Source of the DNA: Shouchella miscanthi
GTDB taxonomy: Bacteria > Bacillota > Bacilli > Bacillales > Bacillaceae_D
Length of the DNA: 64,000 bases
Reading direction: 5' to 3'
Assembly (NCBI RefSeq): GCF_007725405.1
Contig: NZ_CP042163.1
Span: 1,240,001-1,304,000, forward strand
Shown: positions 37,462-46,122 of the stretch, piece after piece
Layout of the letters: each line of letters opens with the position of its first letter
How positions within the stretch are numbered: the stretch's first letter is position 1
Notes under the pieces: model-generated
The model's input: the letters and a program-made list of their open reading frames with translations, nothing else
What the model was told of the DNA's origin: nothing
The model's database searches: none
Translations under genes and position numbers: made by a program

Positions 37462-37716
37462 ATGAAACTTCGGCATAACCTTCGTGAGCATATGGCTCGG
37501 AAAAGAGTCAGGTCCATAAAAGAATTAAGTCAAATAACTGGGTTGAATTATACAAAGCTAATCAAGTTTAACAACTACTCCCAGAACAAAATTGATCCAG
37601 ACTTAATCGTTCCTTTATGTGAATTTTTCGGATGTAAGCTAGGTGACTTCATATACGTGTATGAAGGATCTGACGGAACAAACGATGGATTTCCGAAGAA
37701 GAGTAAATGTTCATGA
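37462..37716 (+). CDS. HTH_26-type regulator (second switch, rightward)
   Basis: 84 residues: LREHMARKRVRSIKELSQITGLNYTKLIKFNNYSQNKIDPDLIVPLCEFFGCKLGDFIYV is the YozG/HTH_26 type of Cro/CI fold. RBS GAGGTG. Probably the Cro-like partner of the minus-strand regulator at 37043. Followed by an overlapping 22-codon frame and the antirepressor gene. Confidence 0.75.
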   Translation: MKLRHNLREHMARKRVRSIKELSQITGLNYTKLIKFNNYSQNKIDPDLIVPLCEFFGCKLGDFIYVYEGSDGTNDGFPKKSKCS

Positions 37717-37781
37717 ATACAGATCTGGAGACTGCTTTCATCGGTAAAACGACTAAGTGGTTTTCAGATAACAAACAGTAG
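37713..37781 (+). CDS. Possible 22-residue peptide
   Basis: ATG overlaps the stop of the preceding regulator gene (ATGA). Product starts MNTDLETAFIGKTTKWF. Overlap is the only support; it may be non-coding. Confidence 0.3.
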   Translation: MNTDLETAFIGKTTKWFSDNKQ

Positions 37782-37793
37782 AGGAGAGATCAA

Positions 37794-38504
37794 ATGAACG
37801 ACTTGATGAAAGTATTTAGTTATGAATCTTCCGAAATTCGAACAGTTGTACAAGATGGCAAGCCATGGTTCGTTGCAAAAGATGTTTGTGAAATCTTAGG
37901 TATTACAAACGTATCGAAAGCTGTAATGACGCTTAATAACAAGTTTAAAACCACTCTAACTTTAAGTTATAGCGGTACAAATTATAAAACGAACGCCATT
38001 GCCGTTAACGAAGCAGGACTATACAAGCTAATCTTCAAGTCTCGAAAAGAGGAAGCGGAAAAGTTCAGTGATTGGATCGCGGAAGAAGTTTTACCAAGCA
38101 TTCGAGAAACCGGTTCTTACAGCGTTCAATTACCACAATCATTTTCAGAGGCTTTAATGTTAGCCGCTAATCTTCAAAAGAAAATTGAAGAGGATCAACC
38201 AAAGATCGAGGCTCATGATCGCTTTATAAGCGCTTCTAACAATCAAAAGATGGCAGAGGTTGCAAAGGTGCTCGGGTTAGGTAGAAACACTTTATTCGCA
38301 AAGTTGAGAAGCATGAAAATACTAATGCCTAACAACACACCGTATCAAAGATACATCGATCAAGGTTACTTTGTCGTAAAGGAAACATCTGTAGTTATTG
38401 GTGACGAAACGATAAATAAGCCGCAAACATATGTTACGGCAAAGGGTGTTGATTGGCTGTCTAAGAAAATTGGACAAACAAAAAAGCCACTGTTGGCCCA
38501 GTGA
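37794..38504 (+). CDS. ant: Phage antirepressor (BRO-N and KilAC domains)
   Basis: 236 residues. N-terminal Bro domain (VFSYESSEIRTVVQDGKPWFVAKDVCEILGI ... AVNEAGLYKLIFKSRKEEAEKFSDWIAEEVLPSIRETG, residues about 6-105) and C-terminal KilAC domain (ASNNQKMAEVAKVLGLGRNTLFAKLRSMKIL ... GYFVVKE). Such proteins block the phage repressor; here the obvious partners are the XRE protein at 31978 or the HTH pair just upstream. The main repressor lacks a cleavage domain, so antirepressor-based induction is attractive. GAGGAGAG ribosome site. Confidence 0.9.
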   Translation: MNDLMKVFSYESSEIRTVVQDGKPWFVAKDVCEILGITNVSKAVMTLNNKFKTTLTLSYSGTNYKTNAIAVNEAGLYKLIFKSRKEEAEKFSDWIAEEVLPSIRETGSYSVQLPQSFSEALMLAANLQKKIEEDQPKIEAHDRFISASNNQKMAEVAKVLGLGRNTLFAKLRSMKILMPNNTPYQRYIDQGYFVVKETSVVIGDETINKPQTYVTAKGVDWLSKKIGQTKKPLLAQ

Positions 38505-38612
38505 CTTAGAAATAACACGAACAAATATTAGGTACTAACAGTATACCATAAAAGGCTTGCTGTTAGTACAACTTTTTAGCAAATAGCAACTATTTTTTAA
38601 GGGGAGTTACAA

Positions 38613-39395
38613 ATGGCTAAATACAGAAACGTAAGAATTGATTTCTGGCAAGATGGTTTTGTTCTTGACCTAACACCAGAAGAAAAATTCTTCTACCTAT
38701 ATCTCATGACAAACAGTAAAACGACACAATGTGGAATATACGAATTACCATTAAGGATTATCGAAACGGAGACGGGTTACAACCGAGAAACGGTTCAAAA
38801 ATTAGTCGATCGATTTGTCGATTACGGTAAGGTACTCTACAACAACCCGACAAAAGAGATTGTCTTGCTCAATTGGGCAAAGTACAACTTCATCAATAGC
38901 CCGAAAGTGATTAAGTTACTAAAGAAAGAGCTAGAAAGCGTTAAGCATCAACCGTTTGCCGAGTTATATGTCGAGCAATTAGAACGGTATGGATACCCTA
39001 CCGATACCCTATCCATAGACCATGGGGAAGAACTAAGAACTAATCATAGAGAACTAATAACTAATAAAGAGAATGTCGTTGAGATTATAAACCATCTCAA
39101 CACCGTTGCCGACAAAAACTTTTCACCCGGTTCTAAGAAAACAAATAGCTTAATCAAAACGCTGATTGAAGAAGGTTATTCTCTAGAAGATTTTAAAACC
39201 GTCATTGAACGTAAAACCAAACAGTGGAAGAACGATCCTAAGATGGACAACTATCTAAGACCGATTACTTTATTCGCTGCAAGTAACTTTGAATCTTACC
39301 TAAACGAGAAAGATGTTATTGCTAACAATGGAGCAACCAAATCTGCTTTTGAAGATCTATACCGATACGCTGCTGAAAAGGATGAGGGGATATGA
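38613..39395 (+). CDS. Phage replication initiator-like protein
   Basis: 260 residues. N-terminal winged-helix region (FWQDGFVLDLTPEEKFFYLYLMTNSKTTQCGIYELPLRIIETETGYNRETVQKLVDRF in outline) and a C-terminal conserved phage domain (INHLNTVADKNFSPGSKKTNSLIKTLIEEGYSLEDFKTVIERKTKQW, then MDNYLRPITLFAASNFESYLNE) typical of DnaD-like/phage O-type initiators of Firmicutes phages. Followed by helicase loader and helicase, so it likely binds the phage origin, perhaps within its own gene. Confidence 0.82.
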   Translation: MAKYRNVRIDFWQDGFVLDLTPEEKFFYLYLMTNSKTTQCGIYELPLRIIETETGYNRETVQKLVDRFVDYGKVLYNNPTKEIVLLNWAKYNFINSPKVIKLLKKELESVKHQPFAELYVEQLERYGYPTDTLSIDHGEELRTNHRELITNKENVVEIINHLNTVADKNFSPGSKKTNSLIKTLIEEGYSLEDFKTVIERKTKQWKNDPKMDNYLRPITLFAASNFESYLNEKDVIANNGATKSAFEDLYRYAAEKDEGI

Positions 39396-39676
39396 AAAGA
39401 CTTGAATTAGTTCAACTGCTTGAGCAAGTCGATGCTGCTTATCCCGGTAAATTAAAATTGAACGAAAAGACCGTTGAACTTTGGTTTCGTCATCTAGAAA
39501 GCCAAGATTTTAAGAGAACGCTGCATAAATTGGACAAGCACATTGAACGTTCTCCTTTTCCGCCATCACTTCATGAATTGCGAGAAGTCGAACGGAGCGA
39601 GCATAACAAAGGTTATCTAACCAAAATGGATCAATGGGAGGCAGAGGCTAGTGGACCACCAAAACGTTATAGCTGA
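39392..39676 (+). CDS. Replicative helicase loader/inhibitor (G39P-like)
   Basis: 94 residues, starts by overlap with the stop of the initiator gene. Resembles SPP1 G39P, the loader and inhibitor of the G40P helicase: helical N-terminus (ELVQLLEQVDAAYPGKLKLNEKTVELWFRHLESQDF) and disordered C-terminus. Its place between initiator and helicase is the same as in SPP1. Confidence 0.75.
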   Translation: MKRLELVQLLEQVDAAYPGKLKLNEKTVELWFRHLESQDFKRTLHKLDKHIERSPFPPSLHELREVERSEHNKGYLTKMDQWEAEASGPPKRYS

Positions 39677-40949
39677 ACAAATGTTGCTAGCCTGTGTGCT
39701 AGCCGACAACACGGTCATTAAAGAAATTGAACTATCGCCAGAACAGTTTTCTCCGCATCATGCGCCTGTTTTTAAAGCAATGAGGGAGCTAGATGCTGAT
39801 GATAGCTTGATTGATATGGCTGCATTACACATGAAGTTAGGAACGGCAATGGGACAGGTCAATTTAAAAGAAGCGGTTGATTCACTTTTGACAACTGAGT
39901 CCTACAAACACTATGAAAATACGATTATACGAGCTTGGAAGCGTAAAGAAGCTAGGTTGAAAACACAAGAATACCTACAAGCAACGAATGATACTGGTAC
40001 AGAAGAGGGCTTGAGTGAGTTAATAAGCCAATTATCAAGCTTAGAGCAAGCTGGGATTCAATCAGATGAATTTGATACTAGAACCGAGCTTATGGCTATA
40101 TACGATGAGGCTTACGATGGTGTAGTTCAAAAGGGATTGCCAACCGGGTTCGTAGAGTACGACAGAATGACAAACGGTCATGATGAGGGGCAGTTAATTA
40201 TTGTTGCGGCTAGGCCCTCCGTTGGTAAGACGGCATTTGCTCTAAATGTAGCGATGGGCCATATGAAGCAAGGTGCGTTCGGTCACTTATATTCACTAGA
40301 AATGAGTAAGAAAAGCTTTCTAAAGCGTATGTGGTCGGCGAATGCTCATATTGACAGTCAAAAAATGCGTGATCCACACCGACTCTTTAGCGAAAACGAT
40401 TGGAAGAAATTCAACAATGGCATGTCTGAAATAAGTGAACTTGATATGTACATTGGCGATAATTCTTCGGTGACAATTCCGCAAATCTACGCTCGAACAA
40501 GAAAACTTATGCGTAAGTACCCAGATAAAAAGCATTTTGTCATGATTGATTATCTGCAATTACTCAAGCCGATAGCGAAGCGAGGCAACCGACAAGAGGA
40601 AGTAAGTGAAATGTCGAGGGCGCTAAAAACAATGGCTAGAGATTTAGGAATACCGGTTATTGCATTGTCTCAGTTATCAAGGGGCGTTGAGTCTAGACAA
40701 GATAAAAGACCGATGTTGTCCGACATACGTGAATCAGGCGCAATTGAACAAGACGCTGACTTAATAGCATTCCTGTACCGCGATGACTATTACGATAAGG
40801 AATCGGAAAACAAAAATACGATTGAAATTATCATAGGTAAACAAAGAGAAGGTCCAGTCGGAACGGTGGAACTGGCTTTTGTTAAAGAATATAACTTATT
40901 CGTCAACTTAGATCGGAGGTATGAAGATGACCGTCCGAGAGCTGTTTAA
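39651..40949 (+). CDS. Replicative DNA helicase (DnaB/G40P family)
   Basis: 432 residues, GTG start 8 bases after GGGAGG, overlapping the loader gene by 26 bases. N-terminal helical domain (EQMLLACVLADN ... FSPHHAPVFKAM), RecA-like domain with Walker A ARPSVGKTAFAL near residue 185, Walker B MIDYLQLL, H4 segment QLSRGVESRQDKRPMLSDIRESGAIEQDADLI and a C-terminal arginine finger region. Unwinds DNA at the phage fork. Confidence 0.95.
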   Translation: MDHQNVIAEQMLLACVLADNTVIKEIELSPEQFSPHHAPVFKAMRELDADDSLIDMAALHMKLGTAMGQVNLKEAVDSLLTTESYKHYENTIIRAWKRKEARLKTQEYLQATNDTGTEEGLSELISQLSSLEQAGIQSDEFDTRTELMAIYDEAYDGVVQKGLPTGFVEYDRMTNGHDEGQLIIVAARPSVGKTAFALNVAMGHMKQGAFGHLYSLEMSKKSFLKRMWSANAHIDSQKMRDPHRLFSENDWKKFNNGMSEISELDMYIGDNSSVTIPQIYARTRKLMRKYPDKKHFVMIDYLQLLKPIAKRGNRQEEVSEMSRALKTMARDLGIPVIALSQLSRGVESRQDKRPMLSDIRESGAIEQDADLIAFLYRDDYYDKESENKNTIEIIIGKQREGPVGTVELAFVKEYNLFVNLDRRYEDDRPRAV

Positions 40950-41118
40950 CGAAGCGGCGCTTGAACAGTACGAAGAGCTAATGAAATGCATTCAGGTGCT
41001 AATTTATAAAAAAGCGGTTGATTGGTCTGATAGTGCAGATAAATTAGATTCGCTAATCGATCCAAAATACAAAAGACGCTTTTACGAGGTCGCTAAAGAA
41101 ATGGGGGTTACATTTTGA
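40927..41118 (+). CDS. Small phage protein, unknown
   Basis: 63 residues. GGAGGT (40915-40920) lies 7 bases before ATG 40927 and abuts ATG 40921, so the later start is preferred. The frame overlaps the helicase end by 23 bases and the sigma factor start by 4. Helical; function unknown. Confidence 0.58.
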   Translation: MTVRELFNEAALEQYEELMKCIQVLIYKKAVDWSDSADKLDSLIDPKYKRRFYEVAKEMGVTF

Positions 41119-41771
41119 CAGAGGAACAAAAGATTTTAGTTAACGAAAATATGAAGCTCATTTATTCAATAGCTAATAGGATCAAGTCATCGCTAAAGCT
41201 TACAACCTTTGATTATGAGGACTTAGTAAACATTGGAGTGGTTGCGCTCATTAAGGCAGCTACAACATTCAAGGATGACCGAAACGTTAAGTTCTCCAGT
41301 TACGCTTATATAATCATCAAGCGTGACATGGTGTTTGAGATCAATAAAGATGTTGTTCGATTGGGTGTACCAAAACATTTGCTTGAATTAATTCCGCGAT
41401 TAAAAGCCGAAATAAATTGGCGTGAATTGAATGAGAAAGAAGTATCTGAAAGGTTGAACATACCCGAAAAACGAGCAATTAGTTTATTGATTGTTGCCAA
41501 TAATCAAACTAAATGGTCAATGGAAAAGCAAGTCAGTGAGGATAATGAGCTAGGTGAGCTCTTGGGAAAAGAAAGTGATTTCGGGATGGTGTTTGTAAGA
41601 GACTTCCTTTCAACTCTTGATGGTAAAGACCAAGAGATAGTAAAAGCCAAGTTGCTTGGTTATAAGCAAAAAGAAATAGCTAAGAAGTATAGTTCTACAC
41701 CTCAGATGGTTAATCAACGCTTTAGATTGAAAATAAGACCGATGGCAAAACAATATTACGCGGAGGTGTAA
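41115..41771 (+). CDS. Phage-encoded sigma-70 family factor
   Basis: 218 residues, TTG start overlapping the upstream stop. Region 2 is clear: NENMKLIYSIANRIKSSL ... DYEDLVNIGVVALIKAATTF, then VKFSSYAYIIIKRDMV. A linker leads to region 4: LDGKDQEIVKAKLLGYKQKEIAKKYSSTPQMVNQRFR, a helix-turn-helix for -35 recognition. Most similar in layout to small sporulation/flagellar-type sigma factors. It may redirect RNA polymerase to middle or late phage promoters. Confidence 0.85.
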   Translation: MTEEQKILVNENMKLIYSIANRIKSSLKLTTFDYEDLVNIGVVALIKAATTFKDDRNVKFSSYAYIIIKRDMVFEINKDVVRLGVPKHLLELIPRLKAEINWRELNEKEVSERLNIPEKRAISLLIVANNQTKWSMEKQVSEDNELGELLGKESDFGMVFVRDFLSTLDGKDQEIVKAKLLGYKQKEIAKKYSSTPQMVNQRFRLKIRPMAKQYYAEV

Positions 41772-41773
41772 CG

Positions 41774-42133
41774 ATGCAAGACCTATCGCAACAACCAGTG
41801 AGGGCAGTCGCTAAACCAAAGCATAAGAGGCGGACAAGGCAACGAGTGAACAGAGGCAAGTTCTCGGAGACCATACGCCAGCAGATCAAAGAGCACTTTG
41901 AAAACACATGCCAAGAGTGCAATGGGATAGGTGATCACATTCACCACGTAAAACCAAAGGGTAGCGGGAGCGGTCGAGGTGTATTCACAAACGGTCTGCT
42001 TCTCTGCAACGACTGTCATATGCAAATGCACGCTGAGTTAAGCCAAGCAAGGCTAAAACATTGGCAATCAGAGTTTGAATTTATGTACGGACCTTATTAC
42101 TACATGGATAGTGAGGATCTAAAGGCTCTGTGA
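41774..42133 (+). CDS. HNH endonuclease-like protein
   Basis: 119 residues. CQECNG near residue 46, IHHVKPKGSGSGRGVFTNGLLLCNDCHMQMH form a zinc-supported HNH fold (CxxC ... HH ... N ... CxxC ... H). Basic N-terminus (KPKHKRRTRQRVNRGKF). Sits 2 bases after the sigma factor gene with GGAGGTG upstream. Confidence 0.8.
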   Translation: MQDLSQQPVRAVAKPKHKRRTRQRVNRGKFSETIRQQIKEHFENTCQECNGIGDHIHHVKPKGSGSGRGVFTNGLLLCNDCHMQMHAELSQARLKHWQSEFEFMYGPYYYMDSEDLKAL

Positions 42134-42147
42134 GAAAGGAGATCCCG

Positions 42148-43194
42148 ATGGATCAACTTAAACTATTTGAACAGCCGAACGACTACACGCAGCACAAAAA
42201 GTATATCAATGGCGTCTTTAAATCAAAAGACGATCTTATAAATGATTTGCGTAATAACGGTAAACAAAACATCTACAGAGTCTTGTCATTTGGTGGAGGT
42301 ACCCAATCTGCTCACCTCCTAGAAGATCACCTGCAAGGTAAGATCCATTACGACTTTATCGTTTTTGCAGATACGGGAGCGGAACCGCAATTTATACATG
42401 AACAAGTTGCGTGGTGGCAGGATCGTCAAAAGCAATTTAACAATCGTACACCGTTTATTATCGCCACTCACAACAGCATGGAGGGCGGTCTAGAAGAAAT
42501 GCTGCACCGTTATATCCTAACGGACTATCAGCGCTTTCAGATGCCGGTTTATTGCAACACGATCGACGAGAATGGTCAAGAAGTAAAGGCAGGGATTATG
42601 CCGAGGCAATGCACTGTGGACTTTAAGATCGTCCCAGTAAAGCAAGCTGTACGCAGAGCGGTGTTAGGGCGGTTAAATCGCACAACAAAACAAAAAATGC
42701 CAGACAACATTGCATTTGTAATCGACATTGGTTTTTCATACGACGAGATTAATCGCATTAGCTTACAACAGTCACCGCAATTTAAATATATCTACCTAGC
42801 TTATCCTCTTGTAGAACAGGGGTTAACAACACAGGATAGCATTAAGTTCCTGCAAGACAACCAGTTACCAGAGAAGCGATCACGTTGTTACTTTTGCCCC
42901 TTTAACTGCGATAAACCTGAGATTGGCATGGATTGGGCAGAGATCATACATGAGGAGCCGTTATCGTTTTTAAAAGCCTGTTACTTTGACACGATGCTTC
43001 GCAATGTAGTTTTAAATGGGGGCAAACGAATCAAGTCGATACCTTATTTTCATTACTCAAGGCGTCCGCTCGCAGAGGTTTATGCAGCAGAATACAGTTA
43101 TTACTTCAGACAATACGAAAACGAGCTATCCAAATGGATTGGTGAGTGGTTGGACAAAATCGAACAGAAATACGGTCAATTAATTCCTGTATAG
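42148..43194 (+). CDS. PP-loop ATPase, PAPS-reductase-like
   Basis: 348 residues. PP-loop SFGGGTQSAHLL near residue 53, DTGAEP after the second strand, a cysteine/lysine segment RQCTVDFKIVPVK near residue 160, and CYFCPFNCDK near 250 that could bind metal. This is the adenine nucleotide alpha-hydrolase fold of phage PAPS-reductase-like proteins, also related to the DndC sulfur-transfer ATPase. Substrate unknown: DNA or tRNA/base modification and sulfur transfer are possible. ATG 42148 follows AAAGGAGAT; GTG 42130 is the alternative. Confidence 0.78.
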   Translation: MDQLKLFEQPNDYTQHKKYINGVFKSKDDLINDLRNNGKQNIYRVLSFGGGTQSAHLLEDHLQGKIHYDFIVFADTGAEPQFIHEQVAWWQDRQKQFNNRTPFIIATHNSMEGGLEEMLHRYILTDYQRFQMPVYCNTIDENGQEVKAGIMPRQCTVDFKIVPVKQAVRRAVLGRLNRTTKQKMPDNIAFVIDIGFSYDEINRISLQQSPQFKYIYLAYPLVEQGLTTQDSIKFLQDNQLPEKRSRCYFCPFNCDKPEIGMDWAEIIHEEPLSFLKACYFDTMLRNVVLNGGKRIKSIPYFHYSRRPLAEVYAAEYSYYFRQYENELSKWIGEWLDKIEQKYGQLIPV

Positions 43195-43205
43195 AGGAGG
43201 CCCTT

Positions 43206-43361
43206 ATGAGGTGGGTGGCTTATCACCGTGAAGGCGAGGAAAAGTTGTTAGTCATCCAAGTGTACGCAGAAGGGGAGACGGAACGGAATGTAGCGAAAGA
43301 CAAAATACCGGGCAGGGTGAGAAAGCCTCTGTCCGATTGGGAGGGAGTAACCCATGAGTGA
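43206..43361 (+). CDS. 51-residue phage protein, unknown
   Basis: ATG 43206 after GAGGAGG. Strand-rich N-terminus (MRWVAYHREGEEKLLVIQVYAEG) and a basic-acidic C-terminus. It overlaps the next small gene by 8 bases. Function unknown. Confidence 0.55.
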   Translation: MRWVAYHREGEEKLLVIQVYAEGETERNVAKDKIPGRVRKPLSDWEGVTHE

Positions 43362-43527
43362 AGCTCCTTATACGCATTGTAAAAGGTGCCAGCGCAAGCT
43401 AATGAGTCCAGAAAGTCAAGTGATCGGTTACGGGAGAGTTTGCGCGGAGAAAGTCAGGTACATGCAATCTATGGATCTAATAACACTATTAGGAGGCAAT
43501 GAAGAACATGTTAACGATACAACATAA
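43354..43527 (+). CDS. DUF6011-like zinc protein
   Basis: 57 residues, ATG 43354 after GGGAGGG. Pattern YTHCKRCQRKLMSPESQVIGYGRVCAEK (CxxC, then GYGRVC) is that of small DUF6011-type proteins found in phages and mobile elements, with one zinc site. Role unknown. Confidence 0.65.
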   Translation: MSEAPYTHCKRCQRKLMSPESQVIGYGRVCAEKVRYMQSMDLITLLGGNEEHVNDTT

Positions 43528-43687
43528 CGGCGACAACACAGCAGACATATACAAAGGCATCAGCATAGTAGCTAGGTTGGCGCGTCAGGCTAATGGAACA
43601 GTGGCGGTAAAAGTACTTACAGACGGACATGACGAGATCGCAGACGACGAGCAAAAAGCTCTGTTAATCATAAAGGAGCGAGTATAG
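43508..43687 (+). CDS. 59-residue phage protein, unknown
   Basis: ATG 43508 sits 11 bases after AGGAGG (43491-43496); ATG 43499 is too close. Overlaps the previous gene by 20 bases. Strand-rich (MLTIQHNGDNTADIYKGISIVA). No known family. Confidence 0.52.
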   Translation: MLTIQHNGDNTADIYKGISIVARLARQANGTVAVKVLTDGHDEIADDEQKALLIIKERV

Positions 43688-44218
43688 ATGGGTTTGCCTA
43701 TTGAAAAGCAGACCTTTTACTCCATTACTATCGGGAAAGACATCCACGACATAACTGGAAGAAAAAGAACCAGAATGGGTTACGTTGTACTGTTAATTAA
43801 AACCCATCCAAATGGTGATGTATCAGGCTATGTTATGGAACACAGGGTTATAATGGAACATCATTTAGGGCGTTATTTAAAAAGTGATGAAGTTGTACAC
43901 CACTTGAACGAAATTAAGCACGATAATCGACTGACTAACCTAGAAGTGATGAATCATACGGATCATACAGTTATGCATCATACAGGATTGAAAAGATCCG
44001 AAGAGACAAGAAAAAAGATATCCAAAAAAGCAAGGCAACGATATAAGGATCGGAAAGATCACCCTTTCTATAAAGATGTGGATGAACAGTTAAAGCAATT
44101 CTTTCTCATGGGCAAGAAACCGACAGAAATTTCGCGTCTTTTAGGGATTTCAAGAAGGTCTGTTTATAACAAAATAAGCTATCTAAATTTAAAGGAGGAT
44201 AATAACAATGCTCAATAG
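43688..44218 (+). CDS. HNH homing-endonuclease-like protein
   Basis: 176 residues. [49 protein letters not shown] is the HNH_3 motif (HH ... N ... N) of phage homing endonucleases, with a C-terminal HTH ([18 protein letters not shown]) for DNA binding. It starts right at the stop of the previous gene and overlaps the ssb start by 11 bases. Possibly a mobile intruder between early genes. Confidence 0.78.
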   Translation: MGLPIEKQTFYSITIGKDIHDITGRKRTRMGYVVLLIKTHPNGDVSGYVMEHRVIMEHHLGRYLKSDEVVHHLNEIKHDNRLTNLEVMNHTDHTVMHHTGLKRSEETRKKISKKARQRYKDRKDHPFYKDVDEQLKQFFLMGKKPTEISRLLGISRRSVYNKISYLNLKEDNNNAQ

Positions 44219-44636
44219 AGTAATTTTAGTTGGTCGCCTTACGCGCGATCCTGAGCTTAAATTTTTGGCTAATGGAACGGCTGTAGCGAACTTTACAATT
44301 GCCGTAAATCGACCATTTTCTAATCAACAAGGAGAAAGAGGAGCAGATTTTATCAACTGTGTTATATGGCGCAAACCAGCAGAGAACGTTGCTAACTTCC
44401 TCAAGAAAGGAAGCCTAGCGGGTGTGGATGGCAGAATACAGACGCGCAGCTACGACAACAACGAGGGGAAGAGGGTTTTTGTGACTGAGGTAGTCGCAGA
44501 GTCGGTGCAGTTCCTAGAGCCGAGGAATAGCCAAGGTGGAGGCAATAACACGAATAACAATAACGGTAAGTACGACAACGATCCGTTTGCAAATGACGGT
44601 TCGATTGATATTAGTTCGGATGATTTACCATTTTAA
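44208..44636 (+). CDS. ssb: Single-stranded DNA-binding protein
   Basis: 142 residues. OB fold: [37 protein letters not shown] and [37 protein letters not shown], Gly/Asn-rich linker, and the acidic tip ISSDDLPF that binds partner proteins. GGAGGATAATAAC ribosome region lies in the end of the HNH gene. Confidence 0.95.
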   Translation: MLNRVILVGRLTRDPELKFLANGTAVANFTIAVNRPFSNQQGERGADFINCVIWRKPAENVANFLKKGSLAGVDGRIQTRSYDNNEGKRVFVTEVVAESVQFLEPRNSQGGGNNTNNNNGKYDNDPFANDGSIDISSDDLPF

Positions 44637-44651
44637 GAAAGGGTGAATGCT

Positions 44652-45215
44652 GTGGCTAAGACAGAATTAACCCTTCAACTTGAAAGGGCCATATACAAAG
44701 CGACTATCAAGCAAGGGACTTTTGGTGGCTTCGAGGTAACAATTGGCTGGTTTGGCAAAGAGCGCGTGGATTACATGACTTACGACACAAAAGGTGTTTG
44801 GCGTTGTTATGAAATTAAAGTGTCTGTTGCGGATTTTAGAAGCAAAGCAAAAAAGACTTTTGTCGGTCACTTAAACTATTACGTTATGACCGAGGAGCTT
44901 TTTGACAAGGTAAAGGATGAGATACCGCCGGGCATTGGAGTTTATGTGCATGGGTGGTGCAAAAAGAGAGCGCGCAAACAGGAACTTTTAATTGATGAAC
45001 AGGTGTTAAAAGATAGCATGATTCGATCACTAGCTAGAGAAGCGGAGAAGTTATTTAACGGCAATGATCCCGACTTTGTAAATTATATGAATCGTCGTAT
45101 CAGTTATGAACGGTCGCAGTATGAACGTATGAGAGATGAATACTCCAACTACCGCAGAGAAGTCGAAGAGAAATACGGCCGTAGGTGGAATAGACAGGAG
45201 ATGAAACAATGTTAA
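44652..45215 (+). CDS. Nuclease-fold phage protein (PD-(D/E)XK-like)
   Basis: 187 residues. The segment DTKGVWRCYEIKVSVADFRSKAK holds an ExK after a strand, and LNYYVMTEELFDKV with IPPGIGVYV follows: the pattern of MmcB/VRR-NUC-type restriction-like folds used in DNA repair. The C-terminal third is charged and helical. GTG 44652 is preferred because AAAGGG lies 9-10 bases upstream. Confidence 0.6.
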   Translation: MAKTELTLQLERAIYKATIKQGTFGGFEVTIGWFGKERVDYMTYDTKGVWRCYEIKVSVADFRSKAKKTFVGHLNYYVMTEELFDKVKDEIPPGIGVYVHGWCKKRARKQELLIDEQVLKDSMIRSLAREAEKLFNGNDPDFVNYMNRRISYERSQYERMRDEYSNYRREVEEKYGRRWNRQEMKQC

Positions 45216-45358
45216 TTACATTTCAAATCATTTTAGCAATCATGATCGTAATATTTGGACTCGGAACAATCGGAGAAAAACACGAAGAAGACAAACGAAC
45301 ATATAGCTTGGTGACATGTGTAGCAATAGCGGCAATGGCAGTAACCATTATATTTTAG
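45209..45358 (+). CDS. 49-residue two-helix membrane protein
   Basis: Overlaps the upstream gene end. Two hydrophobic segments (residues 2-22 and 33-49) with a charged loop EKHEEDKR. AGGAG precedes the ATG. Function unknown. Confidence 0.55.
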   Translation: MLITFQIILAIMIVIFGLGTIGEKHEEDKRTYSLVTCVAIAAMAVTIIF

Positions 45359-45367
45359 GAGGCGCTT

Positions 45368-45943
45368 ATGAATCTAACAAAGCTGTTTCAAATACAAAAA
45401 GAACTAGACGAGGCAATCATTGAAAAGAAAGAACTCCAAGGCAAAGATCTTTTGCCTGAACGCATCCTAGCCCTTCTAGTAGAGCTAGGAGAGTGCGCCA
45501 ACGAGTGGAGAGGGTTTAAGTTTTGGAGCGAGAATCAGAAGGCGAGAACTTTTGCACCGAGAATGAAATACAGTGACCCAGAATTAAAACTAGGTGCATA
45601 TCCAGCACCTTATAATCCACTCCTCGAAGAGTATGTAGACTGCCTGCACTTTGTATTGAGTATAGGGAATTCTGTCATAGATCCTGAATTAAATGGATTA
45701 GTGGATAACATTTATTTCTACCATGATGATGCAAAAGATCAAGAAAATGTGACCAACTATTTCTTACGTATGTTTGATAAGGTCGGTGACTTTAGTGCTT
45801 ACAATACGGTCGGAAATTTCAAAAGCATGTTAAATATCTTCTTGGTGATAGGAGAAAGTCTTGGATTCACATGGGAAGAGATCGAACAAGCCTACTTAGA
45901 CAAGAACAAAATCAACCACGAACGGCAAGCAAACGGCTATTAA
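45368..45943 (+). CDS. Dimeric dUTPase-like (all-alpha NTP pyrophosphatase)
   Basis: 191 residues. Pattern LLVELGECANEWRGFKFW and EEYVDCLHFVLSIG give the ExxE and ExxD metal sites of the all-alpha dUTPase family used by Firmicutes phages. It removes dUTP and may act with SSB and the replication proteins. GGAGG ribosome site. Confidence 0.85.
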   Translation: MNLTKLFQIQKELDEAIIEKKELQGKDLLPERILALLVELGECANEWRGFKFWSENQKARTFAPRMKYSDPELKLGAYPAPYNPLLEEYVDCLHFVLSIGNSVIDPELNGLVDNIYFYHDDAKDQENVTNYFLRMFDKVGDFSAYNTVGNFKSMLNIFLVIGESLGFTWEEIEQAYLDKNKINHERQANGY

Positions 45944-46122
45944 TGGTGAAACCTAAATGGTCTGATGCGGTAAGGGAGCAGAGAGAGGGTCCTGCTCCTG
46001 AGCCGGAGGTCAGAATGAGACATGGACGGTGTGAATGTGGTGATGGAAGATTCAAGCTGAGAGTGGCGAAAAGCGAGTGGACAAGAACCTGTAAGGGATG
46101 CGGAGAGGAGCAAGAAGTGTGA
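45943..46122 (+). CDS. 59-residue zinc-binding protein
   Basis: TAATG overlap with the dUTPase stop. Product carries CEC and CKGC pairs, predicting a zinc ribbon in a basic protein. Function unknown. Confidence 0.5.
   Translation: MVKPKWSDAVREQREGPAPEPEVRMRHGRCECGDGRFKLRVAKSEWTRTCKGCGEEQEV

Noticed and set aside
38484-38510. Hairpin at the end of the antirepressor gene as terminator
   Set aside because: Stem CACTG/CAGTG is short and lacks a T run; too weak to call.
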